Of a stretch of DNA of 40,928 nucleotides, positions 32,858-40,928 are shown piece by piece; positions within the stretch are counted from its first letter, which is position 1; the number at the start of each line of letters is the position of its first letter. The notes beneath the pieces are model-generated. The model was not told the origin of the DNA. It did no database searches and saw nothing but the letters and a program-made list of their open reading frames with translations. This DNA is from Aromatoleum evansii (GTDB lineage Bacteria; Pseudomonadota; Gammaproteobacteria; Burkholderiales; Rhodocyclaceae), in the NCBI RefSeq assembly GCF_012910805.1, contig NZ_WTVK01000049.1:1-40928 (forward strand). Direction: 5' to 3'. The translations under genes were made by a program, and so were the position numbers.

Positions 32858-33880
32858 ATGGATGCTCACACCCTCGCCGGACGCGAGAGCATTACGCGCA
32901 CCGCCGGCGATGACGCGTATTCCGTCGTCCATCTCGACACGCGCGACGCAGACGACCACGCAGCCTGCCTGCAACACTGGAGACAGCGCTACGACCAGCT
33001 TTCCGCCGGCACCTTCACGGGACGCTTCGACGAATTCTGGTTCGACAACGTGCAGGTCTTCCGCGAACGCACCAACCAGGTCGTGCATGAAATCGGCATG
33101 TCGTGGGAAGGCTCCCGCACGATCGGCGTGCCGGTCGAGATCGACGGCACCGGCTGGTACTGCGGCGAAACGTGCGAACTCGATTCCATCATCACGCTAA
33201 AGGGCGGGGACGATCTCGACTACCGCACGCCACGCCTGCACGACATCGTCGCCGTGACGACCGACATCGAAGCCTTCACCGATTACGCCTTCCGCGTCGA
33301 ACACCGGGATGTGGAAGCCGAAATCGGCAAGCGGCGCATCATCCCGGCAACGGCCGACCAGGCCGCCACCTTGCGCAGCTTCCTGCTCACCGTGCTCGCC
33401 AGCCTCGAGGCCACCCCAGACCTGCTGCGCCACCCGCAGATGCGCAAGGGGTTGGAACAGGCGATCTACGCCAGCATCGTCGCCGCCATCACGCCGCGCG
33501 ACGACACTCCCCGACCGGCCACGCCCTGCCGCACGCGCCAGCTCATCGTAGACCGCGCCCGCGAATACATGCGCGCGCATATCGACGCACCGATCACCGT
33601 CGCCGACCTATGCACCGAGCTGCGCGTCTCCCGCCGCACGCTGCAATACAGCTTCCAGGACATCCTCAACCTCAACCCCGTCAGCTTCCTGCGTGCCTTG
33701 CGCCTCAACGGCGTGCGCCGCGAACTCAAGAGTGCAGACCCCGCCAGCCACCAGATCGCCGACATCGCCGCGCGCTGGGGCTTCTGGCACCTCTCACATT
33801 TCGCGTCGGACTACCGCGCGATGTTCGGCGAGCTGCCTTCCGAAACGCTGCGCCAGACGGCTCCCGCGGCCCAAGCCTAG
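32858..33880 (+). CDS. AraC-family regulator, probable activator of the amine dehydrogenase tract
   Basis: A 340-residue regulator with an N-terminal ligand domain of the AraC-binding-like (AraC_binding_2) type (about 30-210) and a C-terminal double helix-turn-helix (about 230-335: ITVADLCTELRVSRRTLQYSFQDILNLNPVSFLRALRLNGVRREL, then IADIAARWGFWHLSHFASDYRAMFGELPSETLR). QHNDH genes in Paracoccus are controlled by an AraC-type activator, QhpR, responding to amine. Position and family make this the likely counterpart, though it is adjacent to the DUF1329 gene rather than to qhpA. Confidence 0.85.
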   Translation: MDAHTLAGRESITRTAGDDAYSVVHLDTRDADDHAACLQHWRQRYDQLSAGTFTGRFDEFWFDNVQVFRERTNQVVHEIGMSWEGSRTIGVPVEIDGTGWYCGETCELDSIITLKGGDDLDYRTPRLHDIVAVTTDIEAFTDYAFRVEHRDVEAEIGKRRIIPATADQAATLRSFLLTVLASLEATPDLLRHPQMRKGLEQAIYASIVAAITPRDDTPRPATPCRTRQLIVDRAREYMRAHIDAPITVADLCTELRVSRRTLQYSFQDILNLNPVSFLRALRLNGVRRELKSADPASHQIADIAARWGFWHLSHFASDYRAMFGELPSETLRQTAPAAQA

Positions 33881-33895
33881 GCGGGCCCCACGCCC

Positions 33896-35911
33896 TCAGG
33901 CCACCTTGAAGCGGCTCACGTCGGCAAGTAGCTGCTCCGCCAGGCTCTCCAGCCGATCCGCCGTGCGGTGACTGTCGACGGCGACTGCGCTGTTCTCCTC
34001 TGCCATGCGCGCAATCGTCTCCACGTTACGCGCAATCTCCGTGGACGCCACGCTCTGCTCGCGCAGGGCCTCCGATATCTCCGCCACGGTTTCCACCACC
34101 CGGCCAGCCTCGTCGCGGATGCTCGACATCGCCGCGCCCGCCTCCTGCGCCCGCGTGACACCCGCATTCACCTGCGTCACGCCGCCCTGCATGCTGCCCA
34201 CCGCCCCACGCGCATCGCGCTGAATCGCGCCCACCATCTGCGCGATCTCCTGCGTCGAATGCGTCGTGCGCTCGGCCAGCTTGCGCACCTCATCGGCCAC
34301 CACGGCAAAGCCTCGCCCCTGCTCGCCCGCACGGGCAGCCTCGATCGCCGCATTGAGCGCCAGCAGGTTGGTCTGGTCGGCGATCTCCTTGATCACGTTC
34401 ACGATCGCCGAAATTCGCTCCGAACTGCGGTCGAGCTCGGCAATCGTATCGGCCGACGCTGACACCGCCCGCGCGATCTCTCCGATATCCGCGACCACCG
34501 ACTCGACGATCTCACCGCCCTCGCCCGACAGCTTGCCCGAGCGGCGCGCAAGCTCATTGGCACTGTTCGCGTTGCTCGCGATGTGATCGATACCCACCGT
34601 CATCTCCTCCACCGCCGCCGCCATGCTCGACGCCGCCTCGCTCTGGCGTTGCGAGGCCGTATCGATCTGGCGCGCCGACTCCACCATGCCGCGGGCCGTC
34701 TCCGCCACCTGGCCCGAATTGCCCTGGATGCTCGTAATCAGGCGGCACATCGTCGACGCCATGTCGTTGAAGCTGTCGGCGATCACATGCAACTCGTCGC
34801 GCGCCTGCAGCCTGATCGCCGTCGTCAGGTCGCCGGTCGCCAGCCGGTGGCTCCCCTCGGCGAGCCGTTTCACGCTTCCCATGATCGACAGATACACCCC
34901 GATCGACAGGTAGGCGATCGCGATGGCGACGACCACTAGCACGGCGACGTTGAAATGCAGCACGCGCTGAGCCTCCGCAATCCGTTGCCGCAGCAGTTCA
35001 TCCAGCGTCGGCAACAGGATCTCGTTCATCTGTCGGTAGCCGACGGAAATCGTCTCGGTGGCCATCCCGAAATAGGCCGACGAAAGTGTGCTCTGCAGGT
35101 CGCCGCTTACGATCTCGCTCACCACCCCATTCACCGCGGAGAGCTTCTGCTTCAGTTCGGCGACCGATGACTCCAGCCGTTGCTTGAGATCGGGCCGCTG
35201 GACGACGATCTTGCCGATGTTGGTCTCCAGGTCGCCCAGCGCCTCGGCCACGTCGCCTGCGAGCACACTCACCTTGAGCTTTGCCGCATCGTCGATGGTG
35301 CCACGCGCCAGCGCGGCAGACCCCCTGGCACGCAACTGCCCCATGCGCTCCAGCAGATAGGGCATGCGGATCACCGCCGTCGACATCAGGTAATAGCTGT
35401 CCTGCTGCGGATCGAAGGTCAGGCCGTACTCGTCCGCAACCGAGATCTGGAAATCCAGCACCTGGTCGATCAATCGCGTATGCGCCTCGAAATTCTCGGG
35501 CTGGCTCAGCTTCAGCCCCTCCTGCTTCAACGCCCCCCAGCGCGAACGGATGTCGCCCCACTCGCTGTTGCGCACCGACTGCGGAAGCGCCGCCTCAAGC
35601 GTCTCGATGGCCCGATCGACTTCCACGGCCTTGTCCGCACGCGTCGCCTTGGCGCTCTCCAGACCTCCGAGCAGCGCCGACGACAAACCGCGGTGCTGCT
35701 GCATCAGCTCCACCACCCGGGAAATCGGGCGGGAGAGCTCCGACGCCACGAGTTCGCGCTCGGTCCGTTCGATCGTCGCGTTCAGCTGGCGCGCCAGCGT
35801 CAGCATCAGGCTGGCAAAGGCCACCAGGATGATCAGGCCCAGCAGGCCGAACTTCAGCGGATAGCTGCAACGATTCATCAGACCCACTGCAGGTGCAAAA
35901 ATCAGTTTCAC
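33896..35911 (-). CDS. Methyl-accepting chemotaxis protein with NIT-like sensor domain
   Basis: A 671-residue receptor. TM1 is about 18-42; a periplasmic all-helical domain (about 45-315) has the NIT-type start [21 protein letters not shown]2 is about 318-345; then HAMP and a long coiled-coil signalling domain. The hairpin tip [41 protein letters not shown] is canonical. No C-terminal NWETF-type tether is present. NIT domains are linked to nitrate or nitrite sensing, which would suit a denitrifier; the ligand here is inferred. It is convergent with the AraC-type gene. Confidence 0.88.
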   Translation of the reverse strand: MKLIFAPAVGLMNRCSYPLKFGLLGLIILVAFASLMLTLARQLNATIERTERELVASELSRPISRVVELMQQHRGLSSALLGGLESAKATRADKAVEVDRAIETLEAALPQSVRNSEWGDIRSRWGALKQEGLKLSQPENFEAHTRLIDQVLDFQISVADEYGLTFDPQQDSYYLMSTAVIRMPYLLERMGQLRARGSAALARGTIDDAAKLKVSVLAGDVAEALGDLETNIGKIVVQRPDLKQRLESSVAELKQKLSAVNGVVSEIVSGDLQSTLSSAYFGMATETISVGYRQMNEILLPTLDELLRQRIAEAQRVLHFNVAVLVVVAIAIAYLSIGVYLSIMGSVKRLAEGSHRLATGDLTTAIRLQARDELHVIADSFNDMASTMCRLITSIQGNSGQVAETARGMVESARQIDTASQRQSEAASSMAAAVEEMTVGIDHIASNANSANELARRSGKLSGEGGEIVESVVADIGEIARAVSASADTIAELDRSSERISAIVNVIKEIADQTNLLALNAAIEAARAGEQGRGFAVVADEVRKLAERTTHSTQEIAQMVGAIQRDARGAVGSMQGGVTQVNAGVTRAQEAGAAMSSIRDEAGRVVETVAEISEALREQSVASTEIARNVETIARMAEENSAVAVDSHRTADRLESLAEQLLADVSRFKVA

Positions 35912-35956
35912 GATTCACTCCACGAACGAGCCCGCACACATTTCCGGCATCACCGG

Positions 35957-35992
35957 ACATCCGTTGCACATCCTCCGGGCATCCGGATGTGC
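35957..35992. repeat. Cluster of CATCCG direct and inverted repeats upstream of the chemoreceptor
   Basis: ACATCCG (35957), ACATCC (35968) and GCATCCG (35979) occur at 11-base steps, followed by GGATGTGC (35985-35992), which is the exact inverse of GCACATCC (35966-35973). This helical-phase spacing could be a multi-site operator for the chemoreceptor gene. No other part of the 288-base gap stands out. Confidence 0.4.
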
Positions 35993-36199
35993 GGTATATG
36001 TCAGCGTTGTCGTCAGGGTATGGGGATTCGCCGAGAAAATACGTGATCCGCATCAAGAACACCGCCGCGCACCATACATTCGCCGCGTGACCGGGCCGTG
36101 GCATTCCCGCACCCTCGCCTCCGCCCTCCGACGCGAGCTTTTCCAAATGCGCCGCACACTGCACAATTGCGCCCTTTTTGCCCAATGGAGAGCCCCACG

Positions 36200-36613
36200 A
36201 TGAAGACCCGCCAGGTCCTGACCCTCGAAGACGCACGCAAGATCGCAAGCGCGGCGGAAAGCGAAGCCCTGCGCAACGGCTGGGCCGTCACCATTGCGAT
36301 CTGCGATGAAGGGGGCCACCTGCTGTGGCTGCAGCGTCTGGACAACGCGCCCCCGTCGAGCGCCTATGTCGCGCCCGAGAAGGCCCGCACCTGCGTGATG
36401 ATGCGCAAACCCAGCAAGGCCATCGAAGACATGGTCAACAACGGCCGCTTCGCCGGCCTCGGCCTGCCCGTCACCCCGCTCGAAGGCGGCGAGATGATCG
36501 TCGTCGGCGGCGAAGTGATCGGCGCCGTGGGTGTCTCCGGCGTCAAATCCTCCGACGACGCGCTGATCGCGCGCGCCGGCATCGCGGCCATCGGAGCCTC
36601 AATCAGCCTCTGA
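36200..36613 (+). CDS. GlcG/HbpS-like small protein
   Basis: A 137-residue protein of the GlcG/HbpS family (haem-binding or flavin-associated small fold). Typical segments are LTLEDARKIASAAESEA, VTIAICDEGGHLLWLQRLD and GGEVIGAVGVSGVKSSDDALIARAG. No signal peptide is seen from the ATG at 36200, which has GGAGAG at 36187-36192; longer in-frame starts lack ribosome sites. Biochemical role is unsettled in the family. Confidence 0.85.
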   Translation: MKTRQVLTLEDARKIASAAESEALRNGWAVTIAICDEGGHLLWLQRLDNAPPSSAYVAPEKARTCVMMRKPSKAIEDMVNNGRFAGLGLPVTPLEGGEMIVVGGEVIGAVGVSGVKSSDDALIARAGIAAIGASISL

Positions 36614-36746
36614 TCCCCCTATCGGTCGGTACGCCGCGGGGGGGCAAAATTACCTATTGATCCCTCCGCTACAAGCGCCCAAAATCCCGCTGGTATCGTG
36701 CCGGTCGCATGTGTGCCGCCGGCATCGCCGCCAGGAAGAGCACATC

Positions 36747-38075
36747 ATGCTATTCAATTCGGTCAACCAGCACTGCCTTGGACGCATCGTAGAACTCGCC
36801 GAAACCCAAACGGTGGAGGCCGCGGAAGACATCTACGATGAGCGCGGGATGAAACTCTGGGCCAAGGGCAAGCCCGTTTCCGCCGATCTGCAGGAGAAGC
36901 TCCTCCGCCGCAAACTGGCGAAGCCGCTCGAAGCCACCCTGGCGGTCGACGGCGCCATCGCATTCAGTGACGTCGCCAGCGCCTGCGTCGCGCACATCGA
37001 ACAGAATCCGCTGCTTGCCCGCATCGTCAACCGCGACGCGATCGGGCTCATCAACAACATGCGCAACGTGCCGCTCCCGCCGCCACTGCGGTTGCTGCTC
37101 ACCGCCGCACATGCAAAGGGCAGCAGCAGCTTCAAGCATGCGCTTAGCGCTGTCGTCATATGCGCCGGGATTGCCGCACGCCTGAACGCGAGCGATCACG
37201 ACGCACAACTCCTGCTGGTCGCGGCCCTGGTGCACGACCTAGGGGAGATGTACATCAACCCCGACTTCCTGCGCGACAGTTACCGCCTCCAGCCGGGGGA
37301 ATGGAAGCACGTGGCCAGCCATCCCCGCGTCGGCCAGCTCCTCATCGCCGAACTCACCACGCTGCCCGCCGCCGTCGGCCAGTGCGTCGCGCACCATCAT
37401 GAACGCCTCGACGGCAGCGGCTACCCGAATCAGGTGGGCGGCAGCAATCACAGCCGCCTCGGTTCGTGGCTCGCGGTCGCCGACTCCGTAGGGGCCATCC
37501 TCGCACGCGGCGACGACGGAGCCGCCCTGCGCGCCTCGCTGGCGCTGCGCATCGTTCCCGAAGAATTCGACCACGACGCGGTTGCGGTCGTGACACAGGC
37601 CCTGCGCAACGGCGAAGACGCGTTCGGAACGACGCCCGAGGGCGACTTCGGCGCGCGCATCCAGGAAAGCTGGCGGCACATGAACGCCGCGATGGCCGAG
37701 GCAGAGTTCCTGATCGCCAAGGGTCAGACGCCCTTCTTGCGGCAAACTGCCGGCAACGCGCTCGCCCTGCTGCACAACCTGCTCAAGTCGCTGCGCTCCA
37801 CCGGCGTCATGGAGGCCAACTCCCTCGGCGCCGGCAACCTCGACGGCGAACTCATCGCGGAAATCAATCTCGTGATCCGCGAAATCGAATGGCGCATGCG
37901 CAACCTCGCGCGCAACCTGCACCTTCGCGCCGAAGCCCAAACCGAAGGCACCCCGCTCGAACGGCTCGCCCCGCTGATTCGCGAACTCGACGGCAGCAAC
38001 GTCGCCGCGGCAACCAGCCCGCAGGCGGTTCCCGCGAGCTACCAAGCCCCGGCAGCAGCCGCGCAGGCAGGGTAA
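36747..38075 (+). CDS. HD-GYP-like protein with altered HD motif
   Basis: A 442-residue cytoplasmic protein. Residues about 135-285 form an HD-GYP-type domain with HDLGEMYI, where HDxGK is usual, and HHHERLDGSGYP intact. The N-terminal 130 residues and the C-terminal helical region (about 310-440) match no domain I know. The Lys-to-Glu change may weaken or abolish c-di-GMP hydrolysis. ATG 36747 has AGGAAGAG at 36733-36740. The HDOD gene follows after 32 bases. Confidence 0.8.
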   Translation: MLFNSVNQHCLGRIVELAETQTVEAAEDIYDERGMKLWAKGKPVSADLQEKLLRRKLAKPLEATLAVDGAIAFSDVASACVAHIEQNPLLARIVNRDAIGLINNMRNVPLPPPLRLLLTAAHAKGSSSFKHALSAVVICAGIAARLNASDHDAQLLLVAALVHDLGEMYINPDFLRDSYRLQPGEWKHVASHPRVGQLLIAELTTLPAAVGQCVAHHHERLDGSGYPNQVGGSNHSRLGSWLAVADSVGAILARGDDGAALRASLALRIVPEEFDHDAVAVVTQALRNGEDAFGTTPEGDFGARIQESWRHMNAAMAEAEFLIAKGQTPFLRQTAGNALALLHNLLKSLRSTGVMEANSLGAGNLDGELIAEINLVIREIEWRMRNLARNLHLRAEAQTEGTPLERLAPLIRELDGSNVAAATSPQAVPASYQAPAAAAQAG

Positions 38076-38107
38076 ACTCTCACGAACAACATTCATCCGG
38101 GGGCGTG

Positions 38108-38968
38108 ATGCAGGATTTCGAATCTCAGGCACGGGCATTCGGCGAGCAGATCGAGGCCGAGATCGCCGAAGGGCATCTCAGCTTCCCCACATCCCTCGAT
38201 GTCTCCCTGCGCATCAAGCGGCTCGCCGACAGCCCCGCATCCTCGCTGGAAGAGATCGCCGCCGCGGTGAAGACCGAGCCGGTCCTCAGCGCCAAGACGG
38301 TGCGCATGGCCAACGCCGTCGCGCTCAACCCGCAAGCCACCCCCATCACCAACGTCGCCGACGCCGTGCGTCGCATCGGCCTCTCGTCACTGCGCTGCCT
38401 GGCCTTCGCAGTGGCCGCCGAACAGCTCGCCCAGGATCACCGCTCGCCCAAGATGCGCGCCATCGCCTCCGGGCTGTGGATGCACTCGGTGGATGTCGCC
38501 GCGTGGTCCTCCGCCCTCGCTCGCGAACTGCGCGTCGTCAATCCCGACACCGCGATGTTCGCAGGCATGCTGGCCGACATCGGGCAATTCCTGCTGCTCG
38601 CCCGTGCCGCCGAATACCCCGCGCTGGAGGACAACCTGCCGCGTTTTGCCGAGTTCGTGACCACCTGGAGCCAACCCGTCAGCGAGGCAGTGCTCGACGT
38701 CTTCGAACTGCCCGAATCGATCCTGGACGCATTCGAGTGCAGCAACCCCTACGGCGGCTCCTGGCCCCCCGCGAACCTCGCCGACATTCTTTTCGTCGCG
38801 GAGCTTGCGGCGGAAACGCCCAACCCCTTCGACAAACTCCTCGGACTGGATCACCGTGCCAGCCTCCTCGACGCGGCCACGCACGGCATCGACCAGCAGG
38901 ACCTCGACAATCTGCTCGAATCCACTCGCGAAAACCGCCAGCTGATCCTCGCTGCGCTCTGCGGCTGA
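38108..38968 (+). CDS. HDOD-domain protein
   Basis: A 286-residue protein with an HDOD domain over most of its length: LPTSLDVSLRIKRLADSP-like start, IAAAVKTEPVLSAKTVRMANA, ITNVADAVRRIGLSSLRCLAFAVA and FAGMLADIGQFLLL. The usual catalytic HD pair is absent, as in all HDOD proteins, which act as signalling scaffolds. It likely works with the preceding HD-GYP-like protein. Confidence 0.85.
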   Translation: MQDFESQARAFGEQIEAEIAEGHLSFPTSLDVSLRIKRLADSPASSLEEIAAAVKTEPVLSAKTVRMANAVALNPQATPITNVADAVRRIGLSSLRCLAFAVAAEQLAQDHRSPKMRAIASGLWMHSVDVAAWSSALARELRVVNPDTAMFAGMLADIGQFLLLARAAEYPALEDNLPRFAEFVTTWSQPVSEAVLDVFELPESILDAFECSNPYGGSWPPANLADILFVAELAAETPNPFDKLLGLDHRASLLDAATHGIDQQDLDNLLESTRENRQLILAALCG

Positions 38969-38977
38969 CGCCCCCCC

Positions 38978-40552
38978 GTGCGCGTCACCCTCGTCCATCC
39001 GGCCGGCTTCAACTTCGTCCCCGGACAGCCCGATTTCTCGGTGCTGGCCAACCGCATGGCGCCGATCGGCATCCTGTCGCTCGCCGCCTGGCTGGACAAG
39101 CACGGTCATGAAACGGCCGTCCACGACTGCCTCGGACCCTTCGCGCCGCCCGGCATCGAAGCCAACGTCGACGCCATCCTCGCCACCGAACCCGAACTCG
39201 TCGGCTTCTCCGCGACCACCTCGGCGTTCATGGACGCCGTCGACATGGCGACGAGCATCCGACGCCGCCGGCCGGACATCCGCATCGTGCTCGGCAACGT
39301 CCACGCCTCGTCCATCGGCGCACCGCTGCTCGAGCACTTCCCCGAGATCGACTACCTGTGCATCGGCGAGGGCGAAGGCCCCCTGCTCGACCTCGCCGAC
39401 GGCAAGCCCCCTGCCGCGATCGACAACCTCGTGTGGCGCGACGGCGCGCGCATCGTCGCCAACCCGCGGCGGCCACGCATCCTGGACCTCGACGAACTGC
39501 CCTTCCCCGCCTACGAGAAGCTCGCCGGCTTCCCCGCCGGCTACCACCTGCCGCTCTTCTCCTACGCCAAGCGCCACGGCGCCACGATGATCACCTCGCG
39601 CGGCTGCCCCTACACCTGCTCGTTCTGCGACCGCACCGTGTTCGAGCGCCTCTACAAGGTGAACTCCGCCGCCTACATCTACGCGCACATGAAGCACCTG
39701 CGCGACCGGTTCGGCGTGCATCACATCAACTTCTACGACGACCTGTTCACCGCCAGCCGCGAACGCGTCGACGAGCTGTGCCGCCTGCTCATCGAGAAGC
39801 CCCTGGGCATGCAGTTCAACTGCGCGATCCGCACCGGCCACACCTCGCAGGAGATGCTGCACCAGTTGAAGCGCGCCGGCGCGCTGATGGTCTCGCTCGG
39901 CATCGAGTCCGCCGACCCGGCGATGATGGAACGCCACAAGGCCGGCGTCACCCTCGACGCCGTGCGCGACACCGTCCGCAAGATCCACGCCGCGGGGCTG
40001 CGCGCGAAGGGCCTCTTCATCTTCGGCCTACCCGGCGAGACGCCGCAGACGCTGCGCGCCACCAGCGACTTCATCCTCTCGCTCGATCTCGACGAGATGA
40101 ACATGACCAAGTTCAGCCCCATGTACGGCGCGCCGATCTGGGACGAATGCGTCGACGGCAGCAGCGGCGACTTCCGCGAGGACTGGCGCCTGATGAACTG
40201 CCTCAACTTCGTCTACCGCCCCGCAGGCTTCGCCTCGCGCGAAGAGATGGACGCCCTCTACAACTGGCACGTCCGCCGCTTCTACGACAGCGAGGGCTAC
40301 CGCCGCCGCTTCGCCCGTCGCCTGTGGGAACACCGCTGGAGCCTCTGGCACCTGGTGCGCAACCTCCCGCGGGCGGTCAAGGCCGCGCGCTACTTCAGCG
40401 CCAACCGCGCGCAGCTCGAAGCCGCGCGCCGCGACTTCCCCGTGCACGCGCGCCAGCCGGCGGGACTGAAGGCCCATCTCGGCGCGGAACTGCTGGCCGA
40501 CAAGGCACGCTCTGCGGCGCAGCAAGTTGTCATCGCCCTGCGCGGCGCATAA
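38978..40552 (+). CDS. B12-binding-domain radical SAM protein, BchE-like
   Basis: A 524-residue enzyme. Residues about 1-140 form a Rossmann B12-binding-type domain and about 195-420 a radical SAM barrel with C210-PYT-C214-SF-C217. A long C-terminal part (420-524) is rich in Arg and aromatic residues. The DxHxxG motif for the lower cobalamin ligand is not clean (AVHDCLGPF). The substrate class may be lipid, tetrapyrrole or phosphonate; I cannot tell. The start is GTG 38978, 9 bases after the HDOD stop, without a clear ribosome site. Confidence 0.8.
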   Translation: MRVTLVHPAGFNFVPGQPDFSVLANRMAPIGILSLAAWLDKHGHETAVHDCLGPFAPPGIEANVDAILATEPELVGFSATTSAFMDAVDMATSIRRRRPDIRIVLGNVHASSIGAPLLEHFPEIDYLCIGEGEGPLLDLADGKPPAAIDNLVWRDGARIVANPRRPRILDLDELPFPAYEKLAGFPAGYHLPLFSYAKRHGATMITSRGCPYTCSFCDRTVFERLYKVNSAAYIYAHMKHLRDRFGVHHINFYDDLFTASRERVDELCRLLIEKPLGMQFNCAIRTGHTSQEMLHQLKRAGALMVSLGIESADPAMMERHKAGVTLDAVRDTVRKIHAAGLRAKGLFIFGLPGETPQTLRATSDFILSLDLDEMNMTKFSPMYGAPIWDECVDGSSGDFREDWRLMNCLNFVYRPAGFASREEMDALYNWHVRRFYDSEGYRRRFARRLWEHRWSLWHLVRNLPRAVKAARYFSANRAQLEAARRDFPVHARQPAGLKAHLGAELLADKARSAAQQVVIALRGA

Positions 40553-40612
40553 GATTGATGATCTTGACCTCCCTCCAACGGCGTACATACGCCCAGCCCG
40601 AGCAGGTACCCG

Positions 40613-40828
40613 ATGACAGAGGAAGCCTTCGATCACGTCACCAGCCTGCAGATCCGGCTCACGGAGCTCCGCAACGAGCACCGCGACCTCGATGACGCCA
40701 TCACGCGTCTGCAGGGCTCCCCGCAGGAAGACGAACTGCTGCTGCGCCGCCTGAAGAAGCGCAAGCTCGCCCTCAAGGACCGCATCGCCGTCATCCAGCG
40801 CATGCTCGACCCCGACGAACTGGCGTGA
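40613..40828 (+). CDS. DUF465 (YdcH-like) small protein
   Basis: A 71-residue, highly charged protein with two predicted helices forming a coiled-coil hairpin (RLTELRNEHRDLDDAITRLQ, then ELLLRRLKKRKLALKDRIAVIQRML). The pattern LRxEHxxLD...LKKxKLxLKD is the DUF465/YdcH hallmark. Function unknown. It follows the radical SAM gene after 60 bases. Confidence 0.88.
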   Translation: MTEEAFDHVTSLQIRLTELRNEHRDLDDAITRLQGSPQEDELLLRRLKKRKLALKDRIAVIQRMLDPDELA

Positions 40829-40865
40829 GCCCCGCTCGCGCCGAGGACAACCAGCCGCCCCGCCG

Positions 40866-40928
40866 ATGACCCAACCCAAGACCTTCGGACCCGAAACCCT
40901 CGCGCTCCACGCCGGCCAGTCCCCCGAC
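40866..40928 (+). CDS. metY: O-acetylhomoserine sulfhydrylase, N-terminus only (cut by window edge)
   Basis: 21 codons are visible. MTQPKTFGPETLALHAGQSP is the characteristic beginning of MetY-type PLP enzymes, which make homocysteine from O-acetylhomoserine and sulfide. The rest lies outside the window, so the pyridoxal lysine cannot be checked. Confidence 0.6.
   Translation, partial: MTQPKTFGPETLALHAGQSPD

Overview
The window is GC-rich (with a few AT-rich intergenic patches) and reads like a chromosome segment of a betaproteobacterium of the Rhodocyclales type (Azoarcus/Aromatoleum/Thauera-like). The grounds are codon use, the sensor and HD-GYP repertoire, and a quinohemoprotein amine dehydrogenase (QHNDH) locus. 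The genus is an inference.

Layout. 0.1-3.1 kb: housekeeping genes on the + strand (small membrane protein, DUF3365 haem protein, thioredoxin 2, D-aminoacyl-tRNA deacylase, MliC-like lipoprotein, LysE/LeuE exporter). 3.2-6.9 kb: a phosphorelay set of HD-GYP response regulator, Hpt protein and convergent hybrid kinase. 7.0-9.8 kb: NYN/LOTUS protein, small membrane protein and D-2-hydroxyacid dehydrogenase. 10.0-10.9 kb: orphan FliD-C-like protein. 11.1-14.7 kb: a LysR regulator and aspA divergon flanked on both sides by five copies of a promoter-hairpin-terminator cassette that I read as a family of about 70-nt small RNAs with an exposed anti-Shine-Dalgarno loop.

14.7-32.6 kb is an 18-kb minus-strand tract. 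In transcription order it holds DUF1329 protein, DUF1302 outer-membrane protein, RND/MMPL transporter, YCF48-like periplasmic protein, TerB-like protein, aldehyde dehydrogenase, qhpA, qhpD, qhpC, qhpB, a 285-bp gap with strong inverted repeats, qhpF, qhpE, and two U32-family proteins that resemble UbiV and UbiU. A divergent AraC-type regulator lies upstream. Amines would be oxidised in the periplasm by QhpABC and the aldehyde oxidised by the dehydrogenase. QhpD, QhpE and QhpF mature and export the gamma subunit QhpC. All residues of the QhpC cross-links and of the CTQ cofactor are present. The flavoprotein monooxygenase QhpG, which hydroxylates the cofactor tryptophan in known systems, is not in the window. 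The U32 pair sits in its place, translationally coupled to qhpE. UbiU/UbiV are O2-independent hydroxylases, so the main hypothesis here is an anaerobic route to the tryptophylquinone cofactor.

33.9-40.9 kb: a NIT-type chemoreceptor, a GlcG/HbpS-like protein, an HD-GYP protein with an altered motif, an HDOD protein, a BchE-like radical SAM protein, a DUF465 protein and the first 63 bases of a metY-like gene cut by the window edge.
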